A stretch of DNA of 64,000 nucleotides. It comes from Liolophura sinensis. Lineage: Eukaryota > Mollusca > Polyplacophora > Chitonida > Chitonidae. Made by a program: the position numbers and the translations under genes. The notes below the pieces were generated by a model. That model saw only the letters and a program-made list of their open reading frames with translations. It was not told the origin of the DNA and did not search any database. Of the stretch, positions 1 through 11,313 are shown in pieces. The DNA lies in NCBI RefSeq assembly GCF_032854445.1, contig NC_088307.1, positions 13,654,017-13,718,016 of the forward strand, given 5' to 3'. The stretch's first letter is position 1; every line of letters starts with the position of its first letter.

Positions 1-45
1 GACTTAATGTCATGAAACATCACCAACCCATAACAGCTTATTTTT

Positions 46-270
46 ATTTATTTATTTATTTATTTGATTGGTGTTTTACGCTATGCTCAAGAATATTTCA
101 CTTATACGACGGCGGTAAGCATTATGGAGGGTGGAAACCGGGCGGAGCCCAGGGGAAACCGGTGACCATCCACAGGTTGCTGGCATACCGTCCCACGTAC
201 GGCCGGAGAGGAAGCCAACATGAGCTGGACTTGAACTCACAGCGACTGCATTGGTGAGAGGCTCCTGGGT
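46..270 (-). mobile_element. SINE-A copy, 5'-truncated, with target duplication
   Basis: On the plus strand this copy starts with a (TTTA)n run, then TGATTGGTGTTTTACG, the conserved body (TCAAGAATATTTCACTTATA) and GGTGAGAGGCTCCTGGGT, where it stops before the tRNA-like head. It is flanked by an exact 11-bp direct repeat AGCTTATTTTT at 35-45 and 271-281. The repeat abuts the truncation point, so the copy was already truncated when it inserted. That is typical of target-primed retrotransposition by a partner LINE. The open frame across it is accidental. Confidence 0.9.
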
Positions 271-351
271 AGCTTATTTTTAAAACCAGCTATTAATCTA
301 TGCATTAATGGGTTTAATCAGTTAACATGGAAAGCTTGCTTCTTTCTCTCC

Positions 352-480
352 CTGCGGATGGTTGTGGGTTTCCCCCAGGCCCTGCCCGGTTTCCTCCCAC
401 CATAATGCTGGCTGCCGTCGTATAAGTGAAATATTCTTGAGTACGGCGTAAAACACCAATCAAATAAATAAATAAATAAA
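352..480 (+). mobile_element. SINE-A copy, 3' half only
   Basis: Body and tail in plus orientation: CTGCGGATGGTTGTGGGTTT, the CCCACCATAATGCTGG core, ATATTCTTGAGTACGG, then ACACCAATCAAATAAA with four or five TAAA units. The head and the first half are missing. Near-identical flanks TCTTTCTCTCC (341-351) and TCTTTCACTCC (481-491) look like an 11-bp target-site duplication with one mismatch, again placing the 5' truncation at insertion. Confidence 0.88.
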
Positions 481-491
481 TCTTTCACTCC

Positions 492-3420
492 AATTTTTTT
501 TAGAACATAATGTCAGAATGATTACGTGCATAATTGAATCTTTGCACTCAAATATCACCTACCTATAAATCCCCGCATGAACTTCACCAGCAGCATGATG
601 TGGGAGCTATGTGTCCAGGTCTAGCTGAACTCACATCAACGCAAAAAACCCAGATTAGTTTGCAGGGGAAATATTGTCACAGAAAATCCGCTCTGATGCG
701 ATGAGGAGCTGTCAGCAGCAGCTCATCACTGCACAATGGACAGAAAAACTTCACAACATGTCACCTTTTTCTTGTTTACGTCGGCACGTCACCCTAAATG
801 GGAGTTCCACTGCATGCTAGAGGAGACCATAAATAAACCGAAAGAAGAATATAGCTGGGGAAAAAGAAATTTTAGATTATTCGCTTTCCATGGCAGCACT
901 TTTTTTTTTTTCTTTTTTGAGTTCTTTTTTAATCGAGAATTTCTATCAAGAGGTTCGTATCGAATTCCAGCAAACTATGGTTTTCGGAAACAGTGTGTCT
1001 AACAGTCTCCGTAGCAATAGAAGCTTAGCAACCGTTCTCCACATCTGCACAGTGATCATAGGTCAAGTCCTGCAACAGAGTGGAATCCCTCTAACTTGAT
1101 ATTGAACACAGTCTAATGTCACCATTTTTTCTTTGCTGCCAGTTTGCTTAGGCCGATAAAACGAGAATAAATAGAGTCTTATGTTTGGATTCAGTGATGA
1201 GAAGTCTATGGACCATCGTCTGTACAAGCACTGAAGCTGAAGAGCTCTTCTCTTTCCTTGCCTTCAGCCCTCCAACCCAACGGCCAGCGGTAATCACCCC
1301 TTCCAATAAAGGACTCGCTTTAGAGCCGAAACCTCTGTCTTAAAGTCCAAACTGTGTGATTAACTTGTGAGAGGAGACATTGATGGCCATTCTGACGGAT
1401 TTAAAGTTGCCTGTCAAAACCAGATTCCCTATCCGCAGGCGAAATTATCACTGATCCCACACACTAAACATTGTTACCATCCCAGCCTAAACTTCCAGTT
1501 GTCTTGTCTCGGTAATTTGCTTCAAAAGGCGTAGACACATGTCGTTCATTATGGCCAGAGTTGTCCTTTGTTATTCCAGCGCTTCAAAACCGGCCTTTGA
1601 AACAAAGCCTTCAAAGTTACAAAATTACCATGACGACAAAGAAAAAGTTCAAACACTTCACAGCTTAGCGCCACACCGCTGCCTTTGTGTTTGTCTTCAA
1701 GAAAATTAAATTAATAAAATCCTGTGATGTAACTCGTTGCAGAAAAGCTTCAGTTGTTGTTCAAAAGCCGAGTGAGAATTGGATTGTCTGCAGCTCAGAG
1801 TTTAGGAGCCCGCTCTGGACACAAAAAGCAATGAAGGTAGGAAAGCCAGTGTTGAATCATTCACAAGACTTAGACAATCAATACGGAGACTTGACTCGTT
1901 TGATCGGGAAGCAAAAGCATTCAGTTCTTCTTGGACACATTACCTGAAGGTAACGAAGCAATTACACATGAGAACTGACAAGAGTTCCTTCTGGTATGGC
2001 ACATTTGTGCATTGGTCACCCCGTCTCTCTCAAAGTGATGAACTGGTTTGCCCAGCACTGGTGACAGGCATGTCAAGCCTAAACTGCCTTCACTACCAGT
2101 CCAAATCCCCTGATGCAAATGCAGGGCATGCGGATGGTGCCATGGTCCACTCACAGGGGGCTGACGGACAGCTGGGCAGAGTTGACTCATACCATTTCAG
2201 TAGTCACCACCAACTCTATCACACTTCACCATCAGACCCTGACACTGTCAGAAAACAAACTCAGCTCCCAGGGGCTCGCCCCTTTAGAATAATTCCAAGA
2301 TACAGATCACTGGAGCAAACCGATACCTTTGCCACCAGGACAATATACAGCAAAGACTGGGCACCAAGACCTCTTATTTTGGGAGAAAAGGTACAGTAAG
2401 CCAGGCCAGAAACTCTATCAGACAGAGACTTGGGGCACTTTGTACAGTTCAGTCAGTCACCTAACCTTCACAGTTTCTTTTAGAAAAACTGGTAGGGAAA
2501 AGATGAGAAGGCGCTGATATGAGTCTAAAGAGAAAGCCTAGTGAATGGTACCATTAAACAGTCCTTCAGGTTGGCTTATCGGACAACTCTTCAAGATACC
2601 AAAAGCAATCTGGAAAGATTTGGCACTTTTACTTTTAGAGGTATCTTCAGGGATAGGACTTCTCCAGCTAATCTCTTCACATTCCCAGACTCTTAAAACC
2701 ATTCCAATGTATTAGCAGGCCCATCAGTTGGCCAGTTCTGGAAGGGTTTAGCTTTAGTCTGATCTCATCATTACCATCAACACTGCTCTGCCAATGACCA
2801 AAAGTGATAACACTGTCTCTTTGGTAAGAGGGGGCAGAGAAAACGGTCTGTCCACAGCACATTCCATTAACACCAAGGTCCATCTGGAATATCTCAGCCA
2901 GATCCATCAGTCCTTGAACACTGGTCAAACACCACTGACCATCAATAAAACACTGTTCTAACACCAGTACAAGCATACACAGTTTAACAGAGACTGTCCA
3001 TATGGGACAGATTTGTTAAAGTCCTAATTTCACACCAGTCTTTTTTCCTACAGGTACTCTGTCTTTATGGCAAACTGGCGACGACTTTCAAACATTTCAC
3101 ACACAGCACACCCAAAGCTTTGTTGGTAATTACAGTAAGGTGTTGCTCATCCGGCACACCACTCCGTTATCAAGGACATGAGATTCAGGCCAGGAACAAA
3201 GTGACACTTATAACAACGGGTCAGGATGAATTCCACATGGTTAAAAATTAAAAAGAAACATACAGTTCTTGATTTGACAGTGGTGTAGTTGTTCTTGTTG
3301 GAATAGCCAGGCGCTTATCATGGTCACTACACCCAGACACAGTAATATCAACTTATCCTGTCCGGACATGAAAACACGCTCTGTTCTTACCATGTGCCAT
3401 GATGGGCAGTTTCAAAATTG
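492..3420. other. Unique sequence, no gene recognised
   Basis: I see no repeat family and no convincing gene here. The longest open frame is about 143 codons at 1968-2399 (plus). Its translation is Ser/His/Gln-rich with no recognisable motif, and an overlapping minus frame is open over part of it. If the exon at 3535-3688 is real, the right-hand part of this stretch would be its 3' untranslated region, but I could not find a clear minus-strand polyadenylation hexamer. Confidence 0.5.
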
Positions 3421-3430
3421 CACACCCACA

Positions 3431-3469
3431 TAAAAAAAAAAAATAAAAAAAAACCAACAAAAAAAAATT
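3431..3469. repeat. A-rich low-complexity tract
   Basis: Near-continuous runs of A interrupted by single T, CC and C bases. It is not attached to a recognisable retroelement body. It could be an old poly(A) tail or simple slippage. Confidence 0.7.
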
Positions 3470-3534
3470 GTCCACATACAGGATACAAATGAACTACAAG
3501 TGGGCTCTTGGCTATCATCATCATTAAATCCTCC

Positions 3535-3688
3535 TTACTGTTGAATTTCCTCAATCAAAAAGTGCGGCTGCCATCCATCGAACAAATCGGGAGCAGAGCG
3601 GTTGTAGGCGTGAGCGATCTCAGTGAATGACATAACTGGCATTACATCAGGGCTATTAGACAGATAGCGCTGTTGGGCCATGGATTCC
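3535..3688 (-). CDS. Candidate terminal exon, unknown protein
   Basis: I do not recognise this protein. On the minus strand a good acceptor (CTGTCTGTTCCAG) is followed by one base and 50 sense codons ending in TAA. The peptide begins ESMAQQRYLSNS and ends HFLIEEIQQ, with a central AHAYNRSAPDLFDGW segment. Codon choice is mixed, and G/C-ending codons are commoner than in neighbouring DNA. An acidic-aromatic C-terminus of this type would suit a soluble protein. Splicing would be phase 2 (one base completes a codon from an upstream exon). Against it: a plus-strand frame of about 30 codons is also open at 3538-3630, the peptide matches nothing I know, and no partner exon with a matching phase was found between here and 14 kb. 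It may be a chance open stretch in unique sequence. Confidence 0.35.
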
Positions 3689-3739
3689 CTGGAACAGACA
3701 GCTGTCAGGGTTTTCACCCATGTCAATATATCTCGCTGA

Positions 3740-4855
3740 CAACTAATGCCTTTCTCATCTCGATTTCCCTAATTCTAGCTGCCTACTGCACAACTGAGAG
3801 GCTATAATACCCGACCAGGGACAGCATAACGTGCTGGGAAAACCAACCAGCCCATCTAAATACATGTACATATAGCAATCACCCTTCACCCACCCCACCC
3901 CCCTCCACCACCAAAAAATACACAAAAAAATATATATATTCCTGCGCAGTATGTTACAGGTTTCTGCCCGAACTTTTAGAAGTGATTCCTACAGGGATGG
4001 TTGCGAAATTTTGTATTCACAATATGACCAAACTTTGGCATTAACAAAATGGGTAAAGGCGATAATGGTGGGCAAAATTTACAGCACGTATGTCGGCAAT
4101 CTTGTTTCTTTTAGACGATCCTCGGGAGATTGTATCATATACGGGTTAAAATTGGAAGATCACAATATAGGTACCATTAATAATGTGTGGGACTCGAGAG
4201 AGACGAGAGACGAGCTAGATATACAGACACTACCAGCGCAGGCATTGATCTTAGGATCCCTGCAATGGTTTGTAATCAAACAAATTCTGCCCATGAAATC
4301 AACACCAGCCTAATTTGGTGAATGACATCGTCTGGACATAGCCACTCTAGCAGGTCAGCTGACAGCACGGAAACCAGTCAAAGAAATTACAATTCTGACA
4401 GTCTCGTGGAGTTGTCCAGCCATCCAATCTTTCCTGGTTTGGTCCAGACAGCATATTTCATTGAATTTTTCCAGACTTTCCCTTCCCACCAGGGTACATA
4501 CATGTCTAGTATTACACAGGCCTTAATATATAACCGTCCAAAACGGAGAAAAAAACCAGAACTTGAGATGAAAATTACCATCAGGTAGCAGAAAATTGCA
4601 GGAAAAATCAATGTTTTATAGACCGACAGAAATTGGTGCTTTCACTGAGGTAGCTTTATCCTGTAAAGTGACAGTACAAAATAAAAAAAAAATGACAAAG
4701 TGAAGGTTTTTAATAGTTTGACACCTGTATAGCTACAAGTTGAAGCTTCACATTAATGTAAAAAAAAAACAGTAAAGGAAACAGACTTAGGTTGGAAAAT
4801 CATCATTAATCACATACATAAATATAAATTTTCTTTCCCACATATAAATTTTCTT
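3740..4855. other. Unique sequence, no gene recognised
   Basis: AT-rich unique DNA. Open frames of 88-120 codons at 3951-4313 and 4322-4588 (plus) have no recognisable domain and no supporting splice signals, and I regard them as chance. A C-rich patch and a short (TA)n run lie near 3890-3940. Confidence 0.5.
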
Positions 4856-4977
4856 TCCCCACACGGTCATGGGTTTCACCCAGGCTCTGCAAAGTTACTC
4901 TCACCATAATGCTAGCTGCTGTTGTACAAGTGAAATATTCTAGAGTATGGCATAAAACACCAATTAGCTACATAAAT
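4856..4977 (+). mobile_element. SINE-A fragment, strongly diverged
   Basis: The 3' part of SINE-A with many substitutions is recognisable by TCATGGGTTTCACCCAGGCT, CACCATAATGCTAGCTGCTG, AAGTGAAATATTCTAGAGTA and ATAAAACACCAATTAGCTA. There is no clear (TAAA)n tail. It is an old copy compared with the one at 7637. Confidence 0.8.
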
Positions 4978-7150
4978 CTTTTTCACACAAATCCCAACAA
5001 ACTGACACCTGAAATTAAGTTTGATTTCTATTACTTTTCCCTGTACATGTGCATATAAAACAAGCAGTTTATTTGTTTATCAGTTCTACAAATGAAACAA
5101 CACAGGGTAGGTTTGGTGACCACCGTCAATTCTTTCTGTCAAAAATACGTAAAACACTGAAACTTTGCCAGGTTTTTAGGAAAGCTAAAGAATTTCGCTA
5201 AGGATGCCATAAGGGGGACAAGTCAGGCAAACCAGACCACAGACTAGTCTTGAAGATAAGGCAATTGCCTTATAGTCCACAACACTCTATTATTGTTCTA
5301 CTGCTCTTATCATAGCTTGACCTTCCATCCAGGAGACAGAATTCTTAACTCTATGCTCTGATGTCTATGACTGATAATGATGAAGAGGAGCAAAACTCTA
5401 GACACAGGGAGTCTCCAGTGTAAGCAGTATATAATATGTATCAACTGTCCATATATGAATGACTGAAAATATTACACGTCCAACTGAAAAATCAGTGAGC
5501 ATCACTTTTCTGATTTAGCTTTGCTCATTACTGCTTTGTCGGTGCTCAAAGAACTGCTGGAAAAAAGTCTACACCAGTCCATGAGACATCTTCAATTTTT
5601 TTAAAGTGGTCTAAATATCTTTTACAGATCTTTGTTCTCCTGAGTAAACTATAGACAGATATATTTATGGGCAAATATACATGTTTATTAGATATGTTTG
5701 ATTGTTGTTTAATGCCAAAATTAAGAATTCTACACTTAGAAAGTGCTGGTCAGCTCTGTGGTTGCCCGAAACTGGAGCGTCCAAATCGAACGACTGATCC
5801 CTTTCAAGTTTCTGATGAATTTTCTGCACAGGTGATGTACAGACATGCACACAACATTGGAGGACGTAAAGTGGTTTTCAACAAACACTACACTGTGTAA
5901 ACGTCCATGCCAACATCATCAACTGCTTACAGAACAGCAAGAGCAGAGGAATCTACAAATCACCCTGTCCAAGACTGGGTTTGAACCTGTATCAATTTTA
6001 CAATTCAAACAGTCAGTGGCCTTATTCCAAAACTTAAGACAGGCAGTTTACCAAAATGACTGCGCCTTACAAACTTTTCAACAACAATCTGTTACCAACA
6101 TCAATCTTTTGGGTAATTATACACCGGCTACCCCACAAAACCGCTAAATGTCAATCTAGTGACCGCTGAGTCGGTCAGCCATTTGGTCAGTGCAGTTATT
6201 TGGCCAGAACGCCCTATCCACATGTTCAGTCTGCTTCCCCAATCCACTTATTCTCCAGGGGGAAACACGGCCCTATCCATCACAGGTGTCAGAGGAAATT
6301 ATAAAGGTACACTGGAGCTGAGATACAAAATTAATCTTCATCCCAGGCCTCAACAGAGGTTGCTGTAACCTACCTATCCCCAGTCTAAACTACTTAGACA
6401 GAATCAACCATTATGTCTTCCAAAAGAGTTTTTGTTTACGTAAATTACATGTTCATTTTCTTAACCAGCGTCTATTTAGCAGCACTGTAAGCCTGTCTTT
6501 CTGTCTCAGTGGGTCACACAAATTTTTTACATCCTATCATGTTTTTTCGTAACATGGACCATTCACCTCAAAAGGGGCGCGATAGCGAGGCAACTCAAAA
6601 TCCTAAATGGTTGGACAGCCAGAGGAATTACAAATTTGCACCAGTTTTTGGCCAGGTTCAGAGAAGTGTCAGATTTTGCTGTTGCCAAAAATGGCAGGAA
6701 TAAATGAGGTAAATCATTGTGATAAAGTTTAACTAGGTTCCCAATGTAAAAAATGGCCTTTGAGTTGAGTAGTTTGTGGAAACCCCAGCACAAACTCAAG
6801 AAATTTCCAAAAAGAATTTCCATGTGTAAGGGATTTCACATCTCCTCGTTTCATCATGCGGCCAAACACTGCACCTTAACAATCAGCAAATACAGATTGA
6901 CAGGTGATTAAATGTATCTGGCAAGAAAAAAAAATTGGATTTTGTACATAGCTGAGCTGCACTCTTGTCTTATCACGCTTTCAGAATTTCTTATCGAAGC
7001 CTTCTTCCAGGAAACCTCATTTTTGGCTGGTCCAAGCCACTTATGTCTACAGTTGGAAAGCTTCCCACCTGCTTAGAGATGGAAAAATCCATGGCTACTT
7101 TGTCCAGACTACAAGCTCTCGTTCAGAACATTGCGGAATAATCCGAGAAC
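4978..7150. other. Unique sequence with one tRNA-like B-box
   Basis: I see no gene. The sequence GGTTTGAACCTGT near 5980 reads on the minus strand as ACAGGTTCAAACC, a good pol III B-box, but no convincing A-box lies at the right distance. It may be the remnant of an old tRNA-SINE. Open frames of 60-100 codons between 5665 and 6370 have no recognisable content. Confidence 0.45.
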
Positions 7151-7189
7151 TCTCAGACAGTTTCAAGAGGATAAGTGGGTCACTCGTGT

Positions 7190-7330
7190 CACGTCAATGC
7201 ATCTGATTAGCATGTGATCGATATGCAACCACAAACGAATTAGCGATGAATTTGCGATGAACATGCTAATGTTAATGACAAGTTGGGAGCTGTCAATACA
7301 GATGTCAAACCTGCGTAGGCAAAGACAGCT
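7190..7330. promoter_or_regulatory. Candidate enhancer with paired POU/homeodomain-like sites
   Basis: A dense set of recognisable binding-site shapes lies in unique DNA. ATTAGCATGT (7206-7215) and its exact reverse complement ACATGCTAAT (7261-7270) form a 10-bp inverted pair that includes the octamer-like ATGCTAAT. GCGATGAA occurs twice, 11 bp apart (7243 and 7254). AACCACAAAC (7227-7236) fits the RUNX core AACCACA, and AGCTGTCAAT near 7290 resembles a MEIS/PBX site. That these motifs bind such factors is family knowledge. That this block is an enhancer is inference. Confidence 0.4.
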
Positions 7331-7636
7331 TAATATCCATATACTTGTTACAATTAATAAACAAAGACCTGCTTTTCTCCACACACAAACTTAAAGGAAA
7401 ACAAAATTACAGATAGATGCAATCAAGAATGTTTGAATGAAAAATCAAAAAAGATGTTTGTAATATAACAAATGCATGCATGTCACAAGAGGAAACAATA
7501 CAGTGAAATTCTAGGTCTACGTCCAGGGAGAGTTTTGAGTTCATTAAAAGGTAAAAACAACTGTATCCTGTGACTTGTGAAATATTTTAGGTGGCCACTG
7601 TAGACATTCATCTACTGATCTCTTGTATTACCAGTG

Positions 7637-7912
7637 GGGGGCCTCCGTGGCTCAGTTGGTTAGCGCGCTAGCGCAGCGTAATGACCCAGGAGTCTCTCAC
7701 CAATGAGGTCGCTGTGAGTTCAAGTCCAGCTCATGCTGGCTTCCTCTCCGGCCGTACGTGGGAAGGTCTGCCAGCAACCTGTGGATGGTCGTGGGTTTCC
7801 CCCGGGCTGTGCCAGGTTTCCACCCACCATAATGCTGGCCGCCATTGTATAAGTGAAATATTCTTGAGTACGGCGTAAAACACCAATCAAATAAATAAAT
7901 AAATAAATAAAT
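7637..7912 (+). mobile_element. SINE-A, full length
   Basis: This is the reference copy. The head GGGGGCCTCCGTGGCTCAGT holds an A-box-like TGGCTCAGTTGG, and GAGTTCAAGTCC about 75 bp further on is the B-box, so internal pol III transcription is expected for the family. Next come CTCATGCTGGCTTCCTCTCC, a G/C-rich dyad (GGGTTTCCCCCGGGCT), the CCCACCATAATGCTGG core, and ACACCAATCAAATAAA with (TAAA)n. Flanks TTACCAGTG (7628-7636) and TTACCGGTG (7914-7922) look like a 9-bp target duplication with one difference. The conserved central domain recalls the broadly distributed animal SINE superfamilies (Nin-DC, V, Meta), but I cannot assign it. Confidence 0.93.
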
Positions 7913-7924
7913 CTTACCGGTGTT

Positions 7925-8713
7925 CCAGAGGCACAAATGATAACTCTTCCATTTAGGAACTGCTTAGGCTATAAAGTTCACAAATGATCAGCTCCTGAAT
8001 TCTTTCCATCATCTGTCTACTCTAAATTTCTTTTTGTGAAACTTTTTACAGACACCCATGCGATAGTAAATGAGACTGAAACAGTTGCATAACATTTTTT
8101 GACAGGTCACTTGATACAGAAGGACTAATTTTACCTTCAATGACAAAGGAGTTCCAATTCAAAACTCACCATACTGAGTTGCCCTGCAATGCATCCGATA
8201 CACATCAGGTTGTTATATCCAAAAATTGTTATGTGGGAGTTTGGGTGTTGGGATGGGAGTATGGACACAGGGCTTAGGTTATAGTTGGAAGAAAACAGGT
8301 AGACAGATTTGCAAAGCTCAAAAAAAAAAAAAAAAGAGGAACCTGCAGAGCCAAGTGCATGGTGGTTAGGTTCCATGGAAAGGCTATCAGGATGCAGCTC
8401 ACACAGTTTCCCTTCTCTCTAGGCACCTTTGCCAGCAATTTACCCAGAGTCGATGGTAAATGAGAAAAACCTTTCAATAGCGTACAAGGCAATTTCTCGG
8501 CAGACTCCTTAGGGAGTGACTAGTGATCACACCATTACGAATTTTCGAATTTGTCTCAATGAATCTGTCTCGTTTGTTGCAGAACAAGATGGGCCTGCTT
8601 GGGTAGGCTGTAGAACAGTACAACCCTTTAACTGGCCATATCCTCTTTCATTATATTGAATGATAGATTGGAATTTCAAAAGCATTTATGGCTACACGAA
8701 ACTGAACAGCACA
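7925..8713. other. Unique sequence, no gene recognised
   Basis: AT-rich unique DNA with a 15-bp poly(A) run near 8321. No open frame here has recognisable content, and I see no repeat. Confidence 0.5.
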
Positions 8714-8785
8714 TTGTGGCTCATCAGATACAAGATCTGTACATGCAACTGCTATAAATGAGGGTACAGGTTCAAATCTCGGTTT
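8714..8785 (+). mobile_element. tRNA-like relic (A-box plus B-box)
   Basis: TGGCTCATCAGA (8717) approximates the pol III A-box, and GGTTCAAATCT (8769) approximates the B-box about 50 bp downstream. The tRNA cloverleaf does not fold: no acceptor or D stem could be paired. I read this as a decayed tRNA-derived SINE head and not a tRNA gene. No SINE-A or SINE-B body follows it. Confidence 0.35.
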
Positions 8786-9169
8786 TTGTAACAGCCACCA
8801 GAGTAAACTACAGTCAACAGTTGTCACCATTAAAATATTCCAGCAAAATACTTTTCAGCTCTCAGCTTACTCATGAAGAAGAAATTATTTCTGATGACCA
8901 AAAAACAGCTGTTTAACATAATAAACACTGACAACAAATATGTTATTTTCACCTCCAATTTGCTTATGTACAAATGCACTTTCAGAAACCATACAGGCTG
9001 TAAATCATACTTTTGATAACACATAAATTTTTCTGGTAAGAAATTAATCAAAAATAAAAAGAAAACTCCTAAGTGACCCCATAAGATGGATGGATCAATC
9101 AAATGGAAGGAAAATGTGTCACTTGAGAAATGCTGAACTTAAGGCGAAATACAAGTACTGTAGTTCTGA

Positions 9170-9325
9170 TTTATTTATTTATTTATTTGATTGATATTTT
9201 ACGCCACACTCAAGACTGTTTCCCCTACATGACGGCAGCCAGCATTAGGGTTGGAGGAAACCGGGCAGAGCCCGGGAGAAACCCACGACCATCCGCAGGC
9301 TGCTGGCAGACGTTCCCACATACCG
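9170..9325 (-). mobile_element. SINE-A copy, 5'-truncated
   Basis: (TTTA)n then TGATTGATATTTTACG, ACTCAAGACTGTTTCCCCTA, GGCAGCCAGCATTAGGGTTG, the GAAACCGGGCAGAGCCCGGG dyad and GCAGGCTGCTGGCAGACGTT. It stops in the middle of the body. No clear target duplication was found. Confidence 0.85.
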
Positions 9326-9911
9326 TTGCAGTTTTGAAGCAGCATGACAAAATAAACCAAGCAAAATAACACTGCAGTTTATATTCCCTGACATATTTCC
9401 TTCTAAAAGCATTTAGGCTAACAGCACTCTAGTGATTTGGTTTTCTGTGGGGCAGAGATTGGGTGATCATCACAAAAACTTCCGATGGGGACATTAAGGG
9501 GTACAAGCTACACTAAAACAGGATTTCAGACCACAAACACCAAAATCTCAGAGAGGCTTAAGTCTGAATTAGCCAAGACCAATACTGATTCAAGAGCCTA
9601 TTTTCTGATGTGCTGGTTAATATCCTTTAGCATCAACTCCAGAAGTTGGCAAAAAGACAAACACTACCTGGCAAATTTTACTGTCATACTTATTGATTTC
9701 ATACAGGATGGGGGTGAATAAGAACAGACTTTTGACCAGAGCAGGAGAAATTCTCAATCTTCAAGAAAATATTGAAATTTGACAAATCATCTGTATCAAT
9801 TTCTGTGTTGCAGGCTACGCTATTTGGCGCCTTATCCAAAGTAACTTCAAGTAATAGAAGTACTGAATTTGACCAAAAATTTCATTTGATTCTGACTGAT
9901 CAATCGTTCTT

Positions 9912-10008
9912 ATAAAGGTGTTTGGAGGAAAGGCAGTATGATATCCTACTGGATAAATGTAACTTTCAGCACCAAAAGAATTATTTTTATCACTCATTTG
10001 GACAAATA
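9912..10008 (+). repeat. Dispersed repeat R1, copy 1 (short)
   Basis: It shares an ordered set of words with copies at 14.5, 33.9 and 60.8 kb: AAAGGTGTTTGGAGG, GTATGATATCCTACTGG, AACTTTCAGCACCAAAAG, then a T-rich stretch and CAAATAC. No coding capacity. I do not recognise the family. Confidence 0.6.
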
Positions 10009-10527
10009 CAGTAATTACAATCAGAACACTGCCAGACAAAAGAAGTACATGATACAGTAAAAATTCAAACTTATTAAATATTTTCCAAAACGGATTTTTC
10101 TTAGTTCAAAGAGAATGTTTTTCTTCATATGCTTCTATCTGCTTTCATCATTTTCATCTTTGAAAGACCCGAGTTTCCGTGACCTTATCTTGCTCAACTC
10201 CATCACCACAAGGAGGTCACGGATACAGCCTAGTGATGACAGCCACTTTCATTTTACATGCACCTTTTTTTTTTGCCAGAGCCACTTTTGCCCACTCAAA
10301 TCTGGGCAAACATTGATTCAACTCATGCATTTAATTATGAGCATTGAATTCTGCTTGTACAAATCAATGGCAGAGGGCACGAATTCTGGGGGGTGAACAA
10401 AAACCAAATAGCCTGTCCTATTTGCGGGGTCTTCGGAAACCCAACAGCAGAGGTAATGTTCAAGTATTAAGCTAACTGTGCCCCTTATCTTTTATACATT
10501 GACCAAGTCTGTACGATTTCTCTCCAG

Positions 10528-10539
10528 CCCAAATACATG
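10528..10539 (+). other. Possible 12-nt micro-exon
   Basis: TACGATTTCTCTCCAG (a good acceptor) is followed by only 12 bases (CCCAAATACATG) and then GTAAGT (a strong donor). Such micro-exons exist, and this length would keep frame. With no flanking exons identified, chance is at least as likely. Confidence 0.12.
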
Positions 10540-10599
10540 GTAAGTTTACACTATTTCCCAACCAGTTCCTCTTCTGCACTTTCCCCACTTCTTCTTTTC

Positions 10600-10830
10600 C
10601 TGTCTTCGCATCGATTTGGGAGTTTTTGCGACGGACAAGCCAGAAATTACGTCAGTTGCTTCGGTAATGAGCGCGGCGCCAGTCTGGCGAGTGCTGTGGG
10701 CAAGTCAGGACCCAGGAGCGCTCACTGCAGTCTCGGCAGAGTGCACATGTCTCTTCACTCATTTAAACTCGTCCAGCAATCAGCTAAGCCCCGTTTCTTG
10801 ATCGCTTAATCTAGCCTCACTGCCATGGAT
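10600..10830. promoter_or_regulatory. CpG-containing GC-rich block, promoter- or enhancer-like
   Basis: This block is clearly richer in G, C and CpG than its neighbours (GCGACGG, GAGCGCGGCGCC, AGGAGCGCTCA). It contains TTACGTCAGTTGC, a CRE half-site next to a Myb-like AGTTGC. Both strands have modest open frames (60-90 codons), none recognisable. It could be a promoter with an untranslated first exon, an enhancer, or simply a GC-rich patch. Confidence 0.3.
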
Positions 10831-10839
10831 TAATGCCCC

Positions 10840-11310
10840 GCAGGGAGCTAACTTTCTTGTAAACATTACATCAGATCAAGGAATCAGTGTATTAATTTAG
10901 ACGTTCACACTCATTGTCATTAACCTTAGATATACTTCAACTCAGATTTAAAAATTACTTAATTGAAATCAATGCAAATCGATATTAATTTTTCTTAGTT
11001 ACTAGATATAGATGGTGAAGAATATGACGTTTCTCATATTTATAAGAAAATGCATACAATGGAATGAAATCACTTTCTAAATTCAATTTATTTGATCTTT
11101 CTTACATAGTACGCAACTGTACTATTGAAAAATTAAAGCACTAAGTGTCAGACCAACAGCAGTGTATCATGTTTATGGTTATTTGATTTGTAAACTACAG
11201 TAAGAAATCTGAGTAAGGTGAATCCTTACTTAAGCACCAACGACCACGAGGTGAAATAAACCTGAAGTCGAAGTTATTTTACCAACAGCAAAAATAGAAG
11301 CACTATTCAC
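10840..11310. other. Unique sequence, nothing recognised
   Basis: AT-rich unique DNA between the GC-rich block and the 27-bp array. No gene or repeat signal seen. Confidence 0.5.
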
Positions 11311-11313
11311 AGT

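Noticed and set aside
12-257. 81-codon frame at the left edge
   Set aside because: It lies almost entirely within a SINE-A copy. Similar frames recur at 7697-7936, 20440-20664 and 49733-49951 because the element itself lacks stops in one frame.
1242-1295. 22-base plus exon after TTTCCTTGCCTTCAG
   Set aside because: Only 22 bases with a weak donor (GCG|GTAATC) and no neighbouring exon.
1968-2399. 143-codon plus-strand gene
   Set aside because: No domain, low-complexity Ser/His/Gln composition, a competing minus frame, and no splice or start context. Such lengths are expected by chance in less AT-rich stretches.
7637-7730. tRNA gene in the head of SINE-A
   Set aside because: A- and B-boxes are present, but the same segment recurs in many dispersed copies with the same body and (TAAA)n tail. 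It is a SINE promoter, not a tRNA gene.
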